Origin: Hypnocyclicus thermotrophus
GTDB lineage: Bacteria; Fusobacteriota; Fusobacteriia; Fusobacteriales; Fusobacteriaceae
Direction of reading: 5' to 3'
Assembly (NCBI RefSeq): GCF_004365575.1
Contig: NZ_SOBG01000004.1
Span: 124,001 to 188,000 of the forward strand
Length of the DNA: 64,000 nucleotides
Within the stretch, counting starts at the first letter, position 1. Each line of letters starts with the position of its first letter. The position numbers and the translations under genes were made by a program. The notes beneath the pieces were generated by a model that was not told the origin of the DNA, searched no databases, and saw only the letters and a program-made list of their open reading frames with translations. Positions 53,894 to 63,629 of the stretch are shown here, piece after piece.

Positions 53894-55467
53894 TGAAAAG
53901 TTTTAATAAATTCTCCAGAAATCAAACTTTTGATTTCTGGAATTTCCTTACTATTATCTCAACTTTTATAATTATTTTACCTTTATTATATATAGTTGTT
54001 AATATTTTTACCAAAACTAGTAACAATTTTTATCATATAATAAATAATTTGTTGTTTGACTACATAAAAAACACCTTTATTTTAAGCCTTTTTAGTAGTC
54101 TTTTTTCAGCTATTATTGGATATACTCTTGCATATTTTACTGTTTTTTATGATTTTAGATACAGAAAATTATTTGATATACTATTTATATTACCACTTGC
54201 GATTCCTACTTATATTGCAGGATATGTATATGGAGAACTTTTTTCTTTTACAGGATTGTTCAAAGGAAAAATTGATATTATGAATATATATGGAGGAATA
54301 TTTATATTTTCAATATTTTTAGCTCCTTATGTATATATTATTTCAAAATCTTATTTATCAAAAATATCTTCAAATATAATAGAAAATGCAAAAATTTTAG
54401 GGAAAAATGATTTACACATATTTCTTAACGTATTACTACCTATGTCTAGAATAGCTTTAGTTTCTAGTGTTAGTTTAGTAACCTTAGAGATTATAAATGC
54501 TTATGGTGTTGTAAAATATTTTGGAATAAATACATTTAGCATTGGTATATTTAGAACTTGGTTTTCTCTTGGAGACAGTAATAGTGCTATAAAACTAGCT
54601 GCATTTCTTATGTTTACTACTTTTATAGTCTTAAGTTTAGAGAAAAATTTTAGAAAACATAAAAATTATTCTTATATAAATTCTAAAATAAAATCTATTA
54701 AAAGAAAAAAACTATCAAAATCACATGAATTTATCATAACCATATTTTCTTTACTATATATAATTATTGGATTTATCTTTCCTATTATTCAACTTGTATA
54801 TTTTAGTATGCTTACTTATAAAATGATGCTTAATTATGAAACTTTTTTGTTAATATTTAAAACCTTTATATTAACTGCAATTTCTTCTTTAATTACTCTA
54901 ATAATAGCTTTGATAATATCAAATAATGCTCGATTATCTAAAAATAAATTTTCTGGAATTTTAGCTAGAATTTCAAGTATTGGTTATTCTATTCCTGGAG
55001 CTGTTATAGCTATAGGTGTACTTATGCTATTTATTACTATAGATAATTTTTTTGATACATATTTTAGTATGAGTTTTATTGTGCTTATTCTAGCTTATAT
55101 TATTAGATTTTTAGGTGTTGGATATAATACTATTAATACAAGTTTTTTAAAAATCGGATTAAAGTTTCATGAATCTGCTAGAACACTCGGTAAATCTAAA
55201 ATATATACTTTTTTTAAAATAGATTTTCCTATGATAAAATCTTCTATTTTTTCTGCATACATACTTATTTTTATTGAAATAATCAAAGAATTACCTCTTA
55301 CATTAATTTTAAGGCCCTTTAATTTTGATACTTTGTCAACAATAACAAAAAAATATGTAGAAGACGAAATGATTTATCATTCTGGTATTCCTTCATTAAT
55401 TATAGTATTTATATGTTTTTTAGGAATAATTTACTTTAATATATTAAATAAAAACAGGAGAAATTAA
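53893..55467 (+). CDS. Fe3+-type ABC transporter permease (fused two-domain)
   Basis: 524 aa, about twelve transmembrane helices in two homologous halves, each with an EAA loop (ENAKILGKNDLHIFLNVLLP; ESARTLGKSKIYTFFKIDFP), as in FbpB/AfuB. The start ATG shares a base with the stop of the binding-protein gene (TAATG), so translation is coupled; a GTG at 53884 lies 9 nt upstream and is less likely. Confidence 0.9.
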   Translation: MKSFNKFSRNQTFDFWNFLTIISTFIIILPLLYIVVNIFTKTSNNFYHIINNLLFDYIKNTFILSLFSSLFSAIIGYTLAYFTVFYDFRYRKLFDILFILPLAIPTYIAGYVYGELFSFTGLFKGKIDIMNIYGGIFIFSIFLAPYVYIISKSYLSKISSNIIENAKILGKNDLHIFLNVLLPMSRIALVSSVSLVTLEIINAYGVVKYFGINTFSIGIFRTWFSLGDSNSAIKLAAFLMFTTFIVLSLEKNFRKHKNYSYINSKIKSIKRKKLSKSHEFIITIFSLLYIIIGFIFPIIQLVYFSMLTYKMMLNYETFLLIFKTFILTAISSLITLIIALIISNNARLSKNKFSGILARISSIGYSIPGAVIAIGVLMLFITIDNFFDTYFSMSFIVLILAYIIRFLGVGYNTINTSFLKIGLKFHESARTLGKSKIYTFFKIDFPMIKSSIFSAYILIFIEIIKELPLTLILRPFNFDTLSTITKKYVEDEMIYHSGIPSLIIVFICFLGIIYFNILNKNRRN

Positions 55468-55468
55468 A

Positions 55469-56185
55469 ATGGAATATATAAAATTAGAAAATATAAGTTT
55501 TAAATATGGCAAAAAAATTATTCTAGACAATATATCTTTTTCTATAAAAAAAGGAGAAGTTTTAGCAATTTTAGGAGAAAGTGGAAGTGGAAAATCTACT
55601 ATTCTAAGAATTATTTCCGGTCTTGAAACTCCTAAAACAGGTAAAATTACTATTGATAATCATATTATTTTTAATAAAAATATAAATTTCCCTCCCGAAA
55701 AAAGAAATTTAGGTATGGTTTTTCAAGATTATGCTCTTTTCCCTCATTTAAACATAGAAAAAAATATAACTTTTGGTATTTCTCATTTTAACAAAAAAAC
55801 AAAAAAAATAATTTTAAATAAAATGCTAAAACTAGTAAAATTAGAAGAACATAGTAAAAAATATCCTCATGAACTTAGTGGTGGTCAACAACAAAGAATA
55901 GCTATTGCTCGTACATTAGCTACTAATCCAAAATTACTTTTATTAGATGAGCCTTTTTCAAATTTAGATGCTAATCTACAAAGTAGTATAAGAAAAGAAA
56001 TAAAATCAATTATTGATATAGAAAAGACTACTACAATTTTTGTCACTCATAATAAAGAAGATGCTCTTGAAATAGCTGATAGAGTAGTGATTATAAAAGA
56101 TGGTAAAATTATACAGATCGATACTCCAGAAAATATTATTTCCAATCCAAAATCTTCATATGTAAAACATCTATTTCATTATTAA
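55469..56185 (+). CDS. Fe3+-type ABC transporter ATP-binding protein
   Basis: 238 aa. Walker A GESGSGKST (about 36-44), Q-loop MVFQDYALFPHLN, signature LSGGQQQR, Walker B LLLLDEPFSNLD, switch H in FVTHNKEDA. FbpC/PotA-type but lacking the C-terminal TOBE regulatory domain, so short. One base after the permease gene; AGGAGAAATTAAA before ATG. Completes the three-gene importer. Confidence 0.92.
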   Translation: MEYIKLENISFKYGKKIILDNISFSIKKGEVLAILGESGSGKSTILRIISGLETPKTGKITIDNHIIFNKNINFPPEKRNLGMVFQDYALFPHLNIEKNITFGISHFNKKTKKIILNKMLKLVKLEEHSKKYPHELSGGQQQRIAIARTLATNPKLLLLDEPFSNLDANLQSSIRKEIKSIIDIEKTTTIFVTHNKEDALEIADRVVIIKDGKIIQIDTPENIISNPKSSYVKHLFHY

Positions 56186-56186
56186 A

Positions 56187-56220
56187 AAAACTCTAAAATC
56201 AAAATTGATTTTAGAGTTTT
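56187..56220. terminator. Bidirectional terminator between iron ABC operon and iscU
   Basis: AAAACTCTAAAATCAA and TTGATTTTAGAGTTTT form a 16-bp stem; T-tracts on both strands serve the convergent operons. Confidence 0.92.
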
Positions 56221-56221
56221 T

Positions 56222-56596
56222 TTAATTATTTTTTTTCTTTAAATAATCTTCTATTGCAGCTTTTATTGCATCTTCTGCAAGTACAGAACAATGCATTTTT
56301 TGAGGTGGAAGTCCATCTAGAGCTTCTGCTACAGCTTTATTTGTCACTTCTAATGCTTCGCTTACTTTTTTTCCTAATATCATTTCTGTAGATATTGAAG
56401 AAGTTGCTATGGCTGAAGCACATCCAAAAGTTCTAAATTTTACATCTTTTATTATATCATCTTCTATTCTTAAAAAAATTTCCATCATATCTCCACATGA
56501 TGCATTTCCTATTTTACCATATCCATCTGGATTTTCAATAACTCCTACATTTCTTGGATTCATAAAGTGATCCATTACTTTTTCTGAATATTGCAT
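56222..56596 (-). CDS. iscU: Fe-S cluster scaffold protein (IscU/NifU type)
   Basis: 124 aa. The three cluster cysteines are in NASCGDMME, FGCASAIA and MHCSVLAE, with the conserved D in CGD. Receives sulfur from the cysteine desulfurase encoded 16 nt upstream. The NifU N-domain only; no ferredoxin or Nfu domains. AAGGAG before the ATG. Confidence 0.94.
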   Translation of the reverse strand: MQYSEKVMDHFMNPRNVGVIENPDGYGKIGNASCGDMMEIFLRIEDDIIKDVKFRTFGCASAIATSSISTEMILGKKVSEALEVTNKAVAEALDGLPPQKMHCSVLAEDAIKAAIEDYLKKKNN

Positions 56597-56612
56597 CTAT
56601 TTTCAACTCCTT

Positions 56613-57782
56613 TTAATTATTTTTAAATTCATTCCATAATGGTGACATCATTCTAAGTCTTTCAATTATTGGCGGTAATTCATTTATTACATAATCAATC
56701 TCTTCTTTAGTATTATATCTTCCAATACTAAATCTTATTGTTCCATGTGCAAATTCTTCTTCTATTCCCATTCCAAGCAATACATGAGATGCATGTAAAT
56801 CTTCACTTGAGCAAGCCGAACCGCTACTTACAGCTATTCCTTTAAAGTCTAAACTAAGTAATATAGATTCTCCTTCAAGATATTTAAAAGTAACACTTGA
56901 AGTACCTGGTAATCTATCTACCTCTTTTGAATTAATTACAATTTCTGGAATTTTTTCTATTATTTTTTCCTCAAAATAATCTCTCAACTCTTTTTCTTTT
57001 TTATATTCTTCCTTTATATTTTTAAAAGCTACTTCTAAAGCTTTTGCCATTCCTACTATCGCAGCTACATTTGATGTTCCTGGTCTAAGTCCTTTTTCTT
57101 GTCCTCCACCAGTTATAAATTTGGCCATTCTTGTTCCTTTTTTTATATAAAGAGCGCCTACTCCTTTAGGTCCATAAAATTTATGAGCTGAAAAACTCAT
57201 TAAATCTATATTATAATCTTTTGGCGAAAACTTGAGTTTTCCTACTGTTTGTACAGCATCTACATGAAATAATATTCTATGTCCTTTTGCAATTTGACCT
57301 ATTTCTTTTAATGGCTGAATAGTCCCAACTTCATTATTCGCATGCATTACAGATATCAACACAGTATCTTTCCTAATAGATTTTTTTAATTGTTCTAAAT
57401 CCACTAATCCATTTTTATCTACTTTTAAAAAAGTTACTTCATATCCTAGTTTTTCTAAATCTTTAGCTGTATTTCTTACTGATGGATGTTCTATCTCTGA
57501 TACTATTATATGTTTTCCTCTTCTTTCAAAAGCTCTTACTACTCCTCGTATTCCTATATTATTAGCTTCTGTTCCTGAAGCTGTAAAAATAAGTTCATCT
57601 GCTTCAATTTTTAATAAATTTGCTATAGTTTCTCTAGCTTCTCTTAGAGCTTTCCCTGTCTCTTGTCCAAATCTATGCATACTGTGTGAGTTTCCATAAT
57701 ACTCTGTAAGATATGGTACCATAGCTTCAAATGCTTCTTTACACAATTTTGTTGTTGCATTATTATCTAAATATACTTTCAT
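56613..57782 (-). CDS. iscS: Cysteine desulfurase (IscS/NifS)
   Basis: 389 aa PLP enzyme that mobilises sulfur for Fe-S clusters and tRNA thiolation (MnmA in this window is a likely client). PLP lysine in SFSAHKFYGPKGVG; catalytic cysteine in SSGSACSSEDLHASHV; YLDNNATT at the N-terminus. A GTG at 57794 is in frame upstream, but the ATG at 57782 fits the family start MKVYLDNNATT. First gene of iscS-iscU. Confidence 0.95.
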   Translation of the reverse strand: MKVYLDNNATTKLCKEAFEAMVPYLTEYYGNSHSMHRFGQETGKALREARETIANLLKIEADELIFTASGTEANNIGIRGVVRAFERRGKHIIVSEIEHPSVRNTAKDLEKLGYEVTFLKVDKNGLVDLEQLKKSIRKDTVLISVMHANNEVGTIQPLKEIGQIAKGHRILFHVDAVQTVGKLKFSPKDYNIDLMSFSAHKFYGPKGVGALYIKKGTRMAKFITGGGQEKGLRPGTSNVAAIVGMAKALEVAFKNIKEEYKKEKELRDYFEEKIIEKIPEIVINSKEVDRLPGTSSVTFKYLEGESILLSLDFKGIAVSSGSACSSEDLHASHVLLGMGIEEEFAHGTIRFSIGRYNTKEEIDYVINELPPIIERLRMMSPLWNEFKNN

Positions 57783-57840
57783 AACTCTCCACACCTTTTT
57801 ATTTTTTTTATTCTTTTTTATTTATTTTAAAATTCACTTT

Positions 57841-57869
57841 ATAATATATTTTTTTATAAAATTTGTCAA
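57841..57869 (-). promoter_or_regulatory. Promoter of iscS-iscU
   Basis: Minus-strand perfect -35 TTGACA (57869-57864), 17-nt spacer, -10 TATTAT (57846-57841). No IscR-type gene or site was recognised. Confidence 0.78.
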
Positions 57870-57886
57870 GAATTTTTATTAATGAT

Positions 57887-58384
57887 TTAACCTAATATAT
57901 TAACTAACAACCCCTGTATTCCATCTATTTTTGACATTACAAAAAATGCTTCTTCTTGTTGCTTTAAAAAAGCTAAGGTTAATTCTTCTAATTCTTTATC
58001 TATTTTATCTACTGTTACAAATATTTTTTGCTCTCTTCCACTTCTTTTTAGCCCCATTTTATTATCAACTTTATACATCTTTTTCATAGCTAATACTAAA
58101 AATGCTTTTACTTTATTTTTATAATTAGTTAAATTTTTAAGATTTGGATTTCTAGCCAACTCTTCTCCTAAAACTTTTATATCTTCTAAATTATCACTTA
58201 ATTCTCCTTTAATCAAATCTACTTCAACTTCATTTAATTTATCTAAAAAAGGACTATGATTTATATCTAAATCTCTTTTTTCTACTCTAGTAGTAGTTTG
58301 TGAATCACTTATCTTTTTTTTATCTTTTTTCCTGCTGCTTAATAAACCTTTAGATTTTGAAATTGCTCTTGATATTCTTGACAT
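57887..58384 (-). CDS. YaaR-like DUF327 protein
   Basis: 165 aa. A basic N-terminus (1-30) is followed by the conserved DUF327 core: LGEELARNPNLKNLTNYKNK, VKAFLVLAMKKMYKV and RSGREQKIFVTVDKIDKELE. B. subtilis YaaR is the best-known member; the function is unknown. Its own promoter and a palindrome shared with two other promoters lie upstream. Confidence 0.82.
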   Translation of the reverse strand: MSRISRAISKSKGLLSSRKKDKKKISDSQTTTRVEKRDLDINHSPFLDKLNEVEVDLIKGELSDNLEDIKVLGEELARNPNLKNLTNYKNKVKAFLVLAMKKMYKVDNKMGLKRSGREQKIFVTVDKIDKELEELTLAFLKQQEEAFFVMSKIDGIQGLLVNILG

Positions 58385-58411
58385 ACTTATCTAAATCTCC
58401 TTGTAAAATTT

Positions 58412-58475
58412 ATTATACAACTTTTTTAAATATTTTTCAATAAAATATTTTAATGGCAATGCTTTGATAATCAAA
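58412..58475 (-). promoter_or_regulatory. Promoter of the YaaR-like gene with TTTGATWATCAAA palindrome
   Basis: Minus-strand -35 TTGAAA (58440-58435), 17-nt spacer, consensus -10 TATAAT (58417-58412). The palindrome at 58463-58475 lies upstream of the -35 and overlaps the nth stop codon (ATT TGA TTATCAAA). Confidence 0.75.
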
Positions 58476-59100
58476 TATTTTTTTTGCAATACTCATTTAT
58501 ACCGCACTTATTACACTCTGCTTTTCTAGCTTTACAGATAGCTCGCCCATGTCTGATTAATAAATTTGGATAATCAAACCAATATTTCTTAGGCACCCAT
58601 TTCATAAGCTCTCTTTCTATTATTATAGGATTGTTAGTTTTCACAAATCCTATTCTATTTGATAATCTTTTTACATGAGTATCTACAACTATACCTTCTG
58701 GTTCTTTAGTAATATCTCCCATTACTACATTTGCTGTTTTTCTTCCTACCCCAGCCAAATTTATCAAATCATCCATATTCATTGGTACTTTCCCATCATA
58801 TTTTTCTATTATATCTATACTACATTGTTTTATATTTTTTGCTTTATTTCTATAAAATCCTGTACTTTTTATAAGTTTCTCTATTTCTTCTACTTCCATA
58901 TTTGCAAATCCTTCAGGAGTATTTACAATCTTATACATCTCTTTTGTTACCATATTTACTCTTTTATCTGTACATTGCGCAGAAAGTATTACAGCTATTA
59001 AAAGTTCAAAAGGAGTATTGTAATTTAACATTACTTTCGACTCTCCATACTCCTTTTTCAATATAGCTATTATATTTTCCAATCTTTCTCTTCTGTTCAT
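58471..59100 (-). CDS. nth: Endonuclease III
   Basis: Removes oxidised pyrimidines from DNA. 209 aa. Helix-hairpin-helix with catalytic lysine in NLAGVGRKTANVV, catalytic D in GIVVDTHVKRLSNR and [4Fe-4S] ligands C-x6-C-x2-C-x5-C in CKARKAECNKCGINEYC. An ATG 30 nt upstream (59130) is in frame, but AAAGG lies 6 nt before the ATG at 59100. Confidence 0.95.
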   Translation of the reverse strand: MNRRERLENIIAILKKEYGESKVMLNYNTPFELLIAVILSAQCTDKRVNMVTKEMYKIVNTPEGFANMEVEEIEKLIKSTGFYRNKAKNIKQCSIDIIEKYDGKVPMNMDDLINLAGVGRKTANVVMGDITKEPEGIVVDTHVKRLSNRIGFVKTNNPIIIERELMKWVPKKYWFDYPNLLIRHGRAICKARKAECNKCGINEYCKKNI

Positions 59101-59176
59101 AATATCCCTTTCATTATTACTAATTAACATAAAAATTTTAAATATTTTCTATAATAATTTTATTTTATATAAAATA

Positions 59177-60100
59177 TTAATATTCTAAAAAAAAATTATA
59201 CAAAATATTTGTTATATTTACATTACTTTTAATATAACTTTTAATTTCTAGCAAAAATTCTAGTTTTTTTAAAGTTTTATTTTTAATTATAAGAATATAA
59301 AACATATTTTCTAATATATCTCTATTTTTATCTATCTTACTATTTATCTTTTCTATAAATTCTATTTTTTCTATTTCACTAAAAAAATCTTTATTTTTAA
59401 TATAATCATCTAAACTTTTCAAAAGTTTAATCTTGTTTTCTAATTTACCATTCTCTATATATTCATCAAGTACTACATCTATATCTTTATAGCTATATAT
59501 TTCTTCTAAGCTATAATTTCCTTTTTTATATTCTAAAATATCTTCATTATCTCCAATAAAAAAATCAAATATTTCTTTAGATACTTCTAATTCTTCATTA
59601 TTTAAAGTATTTATTTTTATAGTAATACATCTAGAAAGTATTGTTTTTAATATATTCAAACTATTAGATGTAAGTATAAAGTATGTATTTTTAGGTGGTT
59701 CTTCAATTATTTTAAGTATTGCATTTGCTACTTCTTTTCTTGTTTTATGTATATTTTTTATTATAAATACTTTTTTATCTCCTTCATAAGCTGATTCATA
59801 ACTTTCACTTATCATATCTCTTATTTGTGATATAGATATATTACTATTATCTAATCCTTCTATTATATGAAGATCTGAATATACTTGTTTATCAATATTT
59901 ATACATACTCTACAACTATCACAATAGTCATGCTCAATCTCATTACATAATATTCCTTTAGAAAAATTAAGAGCAAATTCAAATAAATTTGCTCCCTTAA
60001 TTCCATGTATTAAATATGTCCCTGATTCTTTATTATTTTTTAATTCATTTTTTATTATCTGTTTTGCTAACTCATTATTCTTAATAGAATCAATTCCCAT
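59177..60100 (-). CDS. holB: DNA polymerase III delta' subunit-like protein
   Basis: 307 aa AAA+ clamp-loader protein. A degenerate P-loop (THGIKGANLFEFAL), a zinc-binding segment CNEIEHDYCDSCRVC, KVFIIKNIHKT (Walker B position) and the SRC motif LSRCITIKI mark it as delta'. The C-terminal collar domain is highly diverged. Overlaps mreB by one base. Confidence 0.85.
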   Translation of the reverse strand: MGIDSIKNNELAKQIIKNELKNNKESGTYLIHGIKGANLFEFALNFSKGILCNEIEHDYCDSCRVCINIDKQVYSDLHIIEGLDNSNISISQIRDMISESYESAYEGDKKVFIIKNIHKTRKEVANAILKIIEEPPKNTYFILTSNSLNILKTILSRCITIKINTLNNEELEVSKEIFDFFIGDNEDILEYKKGNYSLEEIYSYKDIDVVLDEYIENGKLENKIKLLKSLDDYIKNKDFFSEIEKIEFIEKINSKIDKNRDILENMFYILIIKNKTLKKLEFLLEIKSYIKSNVNITNILYNFFLEY

Positions 60101-61140
60101 TATCTTTCTTCCTTTTCTATTTGTCTAAGTACATCTATTTTATCTAATGCCATTCCAGCTCCTATAACTACACTTTCAAGCGCATTTTCTGCAAGATATA
60201 CAGGAAGTTGAGTGTAATTTGACATAAGTTTTGTAAAGTTTCTTATTAAAGAACCTCCTCCAGTCATAACTATTCCTTTATCTACTATATCCGCGGCAAG
60301 TTCAGGTGGAGTTTTTTCAAGTACTGATTTTACATTGTTTACTATTTGCATAAGTGAATCATTAATAGCTTCTAGTACTTCTGTTGAACTTAAGCTAATA
60401 GTTTTTGGCAGCCCTGTAATAAGGTCTCTCCCTTTTACGTCTATATATTCTTCTTCTTCTAAAGGAAGTGCTGAACCAATTTTAGTTTTTATATACTCAG
60501 CAGTTCTATCTCCTATTAATAAATTATGTACTTTTTTTACATATCTTACTATATCTTCATCAAAGTTATTTCCTGCTATTCTTATAGATTTACTTACTAC
60601 TGTTCCACCAAGTGCTATAACAGCTATATCGGTAGAACCGCCTCCTATATCTACTATCATACTACCTTCTGCTACTGATATATCTATTCCAGAACCAAGA
60701 GCTGCTGCTCTTGCCTCTTCTATAAGATAAGCTCTTTTTGCTCCAGCTGATATAGCTGCTTCAAGTACAGCTCTTTTTTCTACTCCCGTTACTTCTATTG
60801 GTACACATATCATTACCTCAGGTGCAAATATATTAAATTTTCCAAATACTTTTTTTATAAAGTATTTTATCATCGCTTCTGTAATATCATAATCAGCTAT
60901 TACTCCTTCTCTAAGAGGTCTTACCGCTATTATACTATCTGGAGTTTTACCTATCATCTCTTTTGCTTCATGCCCAACTGCAAGTACCTTTTTAGTATCT
61001 CTATCAACCGCTACTACTGATGGTTCATTTAATACTATCTTATTTTTTTGTTTATAATATACCAATGTATTAGCAGTCCCAAGGTCTATACCTATACTTT
61101 TATTGATATTAAATCCATTTTCAAAAAATTTAAGCAACAT
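60100..61140 (-). CDS. mreB: Rod-shape protein MreB
   Basis: 346 aa actin-like filament protein that guides cell-wall synthesis. Phosphate loops IGIDLGTANTLVYY and MIVDIGGGSTDIAVI, adenosine loop VMTGGGSLIRN. The exact start is uncertain: GTG, ATG, ATG and TTG codons lie in tandem (61146-61135) after AGAGG; the second ATG (61140) is taken, but TTG at 61137 is 8 nt from GAGGG, the spacing favoured elsewhere here. It overlaps the end of mrnC. Its presence predicts a rod or fusiform cell. Confidence 0.92.
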   Translation of the reverse strand: MLLKFFENGFNINKSIGIDLGTANTLVYYKQKNKIVLNEPSVVAVDRDTKKVLAVGHEAKEMIGKTPDSIIAVRPLREGVIADYDITEAMIKYFIKKVFGKFNIFAPEVMICVPIEVTGVEKRAVLEAAISAGAKRAYLIEEARAAALGSGIDISVAEGSMIVDIGGGSTDIAVIALGGTVVSKSIRIAGNNFDEDIVRYVKKVHNLLIGDRTAEYIKTKIGSALPLEEEEYIDVKGRDLITGLPKTISLSSTEVLEAINDSLMQIVNNVKSVLEKTPPELAADIVDKGIVMTGGGSLIRNFTKLMSNYTQLPVYLAENALESVVIGAGMALDKIDVLRQIEKEER

Positions 61141-61528
61141 CATCACCCTCTAAAATAATTTTTATAATATTTTCTAGTTCTTCTTTATACTCTAATAAAT
61201 AATATGCTCCAATTAACGCCTCTAATGCAGTGGCGTTTTTATATTCTTTTAATGTACAAGTAGATGGATAAGATTTTATTTTTGAATTTCTAGCTCTTTT
61301 AGAATAATCTATTATTTCTTGTAAAAAATCATATTCCCCTTCATTTAAAATTTTTAAATATATTTTACTTTGAAATTTTGCATTTACATATCTTCTCACT
61401 ATTATATTCAAATCTTTTAAATTTATATTTTTTCTTACAAAATATTCTCTTATATAAAGTTCCCAAATAGAATCACCTAAATAAGCTACAGTAAGTACAC
61501 CTAGCTCATTTAATTTTTTAAATTCCAT
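61130..61528 (-). CDS. mrnC: Mini-ribonuclease 3
   Basis: 132 aa. RNase III catalytic domain alone, without dsRBD: TVAYLGDSIWELYIREYF (first acidic residue) and ATALEALIGAYYL (second). Processes the 3' and 5' ends of 23S rRNA. It overlaps cysS by 19 nt, the usual neighbour in Firmicutes too. Confidence 0.93.
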   Translation of the reverse strand: MEFKKLNELGVLTVAYLGDSIWELYIREYFVRKNINLKDLNIIVRRYVNAKFQSKIYLKILNEGEYDFLQEIIDYSKRARNSKIKSYPSTCTLKEYKNATALEALIGAYYLLEYKEELENIIKIILEGDDVA

Positions 61529-62940
61529 GTAGTTTTATCCTTCCCGTCTTTTATTTCTACCCCAAGATTATTTAATTTTTCTCTAATCTTATCTGCTAAT
61601 TCCCAATTTTTTTCTTTCTTAGCATCTATTCTTATCTCTAATAAAAATTCTATCAAATCTTTAGTTAAATTACTATCAATTTTTTTCTCATATTTTATAT
61701 CTATTCCCAATACATCTATCATTACTTTTTTTATATAATTTTTTATATTAATAATAGTTTCTTTTCCCTCTTTAGTAATTCCATTATCAAGGTATATATT
61801 TATAGATTTCACTAGTTCAAATATGGCTCCAATAGCTTTTGCAGTATTAAAATCTTCATCCATTGATAATTCAAACTTTGCTATACTATTTTCATAAGTT
61901 TTTTCTAATTCTACTATATTTTCATCTTGTATATCTTTTATATTTTCTAGTTCTTCATCTATTCTAATAAGAGTATTTTCTATTCTTCTTAAACCTTGTT
62001 CCGCCATCTTTAATTCTTCATCACTAAAATCAATTGGCTTTCTATAATGAGAGCTAAGTATAAAAAATCTAAGAATTCTACCTTCATATTTTTCAAGTAC
62101 TTCTCTTAGAAGAAAAAAATTATTTTTCGATTTTGACATTTTTTCTCCTTTAATATTTATATACCCATTATGCATCCAATATCTAGCAAAATTTCCACCA
62201 TATCCACATTTTGATTGTGCTATTTCATTTTCATGATGCGGAAATATAAGGTCTTGACCCCCGCCATGTATATCAAAATCTTTTCCTAAAAATTTATAAC
62301 TCATTACAGAACATTCAAGATGCCATCCTGGTCTACCTTTTCCCCAAGGTGAACCCCAGAATGGCTCTCCCTCTTTTGCTGCTTTCCATAAAGTAAAATC
62401 TAATGGATTTTTTTTCTTATCATTTACTTCGATTCTAGCTCCACTTACTAATTCATCTATTTTTTGATGTGATAATTCACCATAATTCTCTTTATATTTT
62501 TCTATATCAAAATATACATCTCCTTCAGAAGCATAAGCATAACCTTTTTCTTCTAAATCTTTTACAAGTTTTATCATCTCTTTAATATTCTCTGTTGCTT
62601 TAGGTCTTATCATTCCTTCTTCTTTTAAATTTATTTTTGCTGTATCTTCAAAATATGCTGTAATGTATTTTTTTGCAACTTCTTTTACTTCAATTCCTTC
62701 TTCGTTAGCTCTATTTATCATTTTATCATCTATATCCGTAAAATTTTGTACATATGTTACTTCATATCCTTTATATTCTAAATATCTTCTAACAGTATCA
62801 TAAAATACTGCTGGTCTTGCATTTCCAATGTGTATATAATTATAAACTGTAGGTCCACATACATACATTTTTACTTTATTAGGCTCTACTGTTTTAAAAT
62901 CTTCTAATTTTTGTGTTAATGTATTATATATTTTAATCAT
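61510..62940 (-). CDS. cysS: Cysteinyl-tRNA synthetase
   Basis: 476 aa class I synthetase. HIGH motif in [12 protein letters not shown] (about 31-42), KMSKS in [10 protein letters not shown] (about 265-270), zinc ligands C in [10 protein letters not shown] in HLECSVM and H in [10 protein letters not shown]. Preceded by cysE with an 8-nt overlap, so cysteine synthesis and charging are coupled. Confidence 0.96.
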   Translation of the reverse strand: MIKIYNTLTQKLEDFKTVEPNKVKMYVCGPTVYNYIHIGNARPAVFYDTVRRYLEYKGYEVTYVQNFTDIDDKMINRANEEGIEVKEVAKKYITAYFEDTAKINLKEEGMIRPKATENIKEMIKLVKDLEEKGYAYASEGDVYFDIEKYKENYGELSHQKIDELVSGARIEVNDKKKNPLDFTLWKAAKEGEPFWGSPWGKGRPGWHLECSVMSYKFLGKDFDIHGGGQDLIFPHHENEIAQSKCGYGGNFARYWMHNGYINIKGEKMSKSKNNFFLLREVLEKYEGRILRFFILSSHYRKPIDFSDEELKMAEQGLRRIENTLIRIDEELENIKDIQDENIVELEKTYENSIAKFELSMDEDFNTAKAIGAIFELVKSINIYLDNGITKEGKETIINIKNYIKKVMIDVLGIDIKYEKKIDSNLTKDLIEFLLEIRIDAKKEKNWELADKIREKLNNLGVEIKDGKDKTTWNLKN

Positions 62941-63619
62941 TTTTCACCTCATTATCAGTACTATTTCTCTCTTCTGTGCTTCTTATTTTACATGTTTCAC
63001 ATTTTATTCTTTTAGCTAATTCTCTTAAGCTTCTCTCTACTTCATGCATCTCATCTAAAATTGGATCAGGTAAATCCATATGATTTAAATTTGTAATTGT
63101 ATCTTTTACTTTTTCTCCATTTATTCTTACAATTCTACCTGGTATTCCTACTACTGTAGAATTATCTGGAACATCGCTAAGTACCACAGAATTAGATCCA
63201 ATATTTACATTATTTCCTACTTTAAATGAACCTAATATTTTTGCTCCTGCTCCAATTACTACATTATTTCCAATAGTTGGATGTCTTTTCCCTTTTTCTT
63301 TACCTGTTCCTCCAAGGGTAACTCCTTGATATATAGTAACATCATCACCTATTTCTGCAGTTTCTCCTATTACCACGCCCATACCATGGTCTATAAAAAA
63401 TCTCTTTCCTATTTTTGCTCCTGGATGTATTTCTATTCCTGTAAAAAATCGACTCATCATAGCTATTAAATTTGCAAAAAATTTCAATTTTCTTTTATAT
63501 AAAAAATGTGCAATTTTATGCCAAAATATAGCATGTACTCCTGGATAAAGAAGTAAAATACATACACAATTAGTAGCTGCTGGATCTCTATCTTTTATTG
63601 ATTTTATTGTTTCAAACAT
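62933..63619 (-). CDS. cysE: Serine O-acetyltransferase
   Basis: Makes O-acetylserine for cysteine synthesis. 228 aa. Left-handed beta-helix from hexapeptide repeats ([45 protein letters not shown]), catalytic H in [11 protein letters not shown] and in [11 protein letters not shown]. Catalytic domain type found in Firmicutes, shorter at the N-terminus than E. coli CysE. GGAGGTAAAAT before ATG. Confidence 0.94.
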   Translation of the reverse strand: MFETIKSIKDRDPAATNCVCILLLYPGVHAIFWHKIAHFLYKRKLKFFANLIAMMSRFFTGIEIHPGAKIGKRFFIDHGMGVVIGETAEIGDDVTIYQGVTLGGTGKEKGKRHPTIGNNVVIGAGAKILGSFKVGNNVNIGSNSVVLSDVPDNSTVVGIPGRIVRINGEKVKDTITNLNHMDLPDPILDEMHEVERSLRELAKRIKCETCKIRSTEERNSTDNEVKND

Positions 63620-63629
63620 ATTTTACCTC

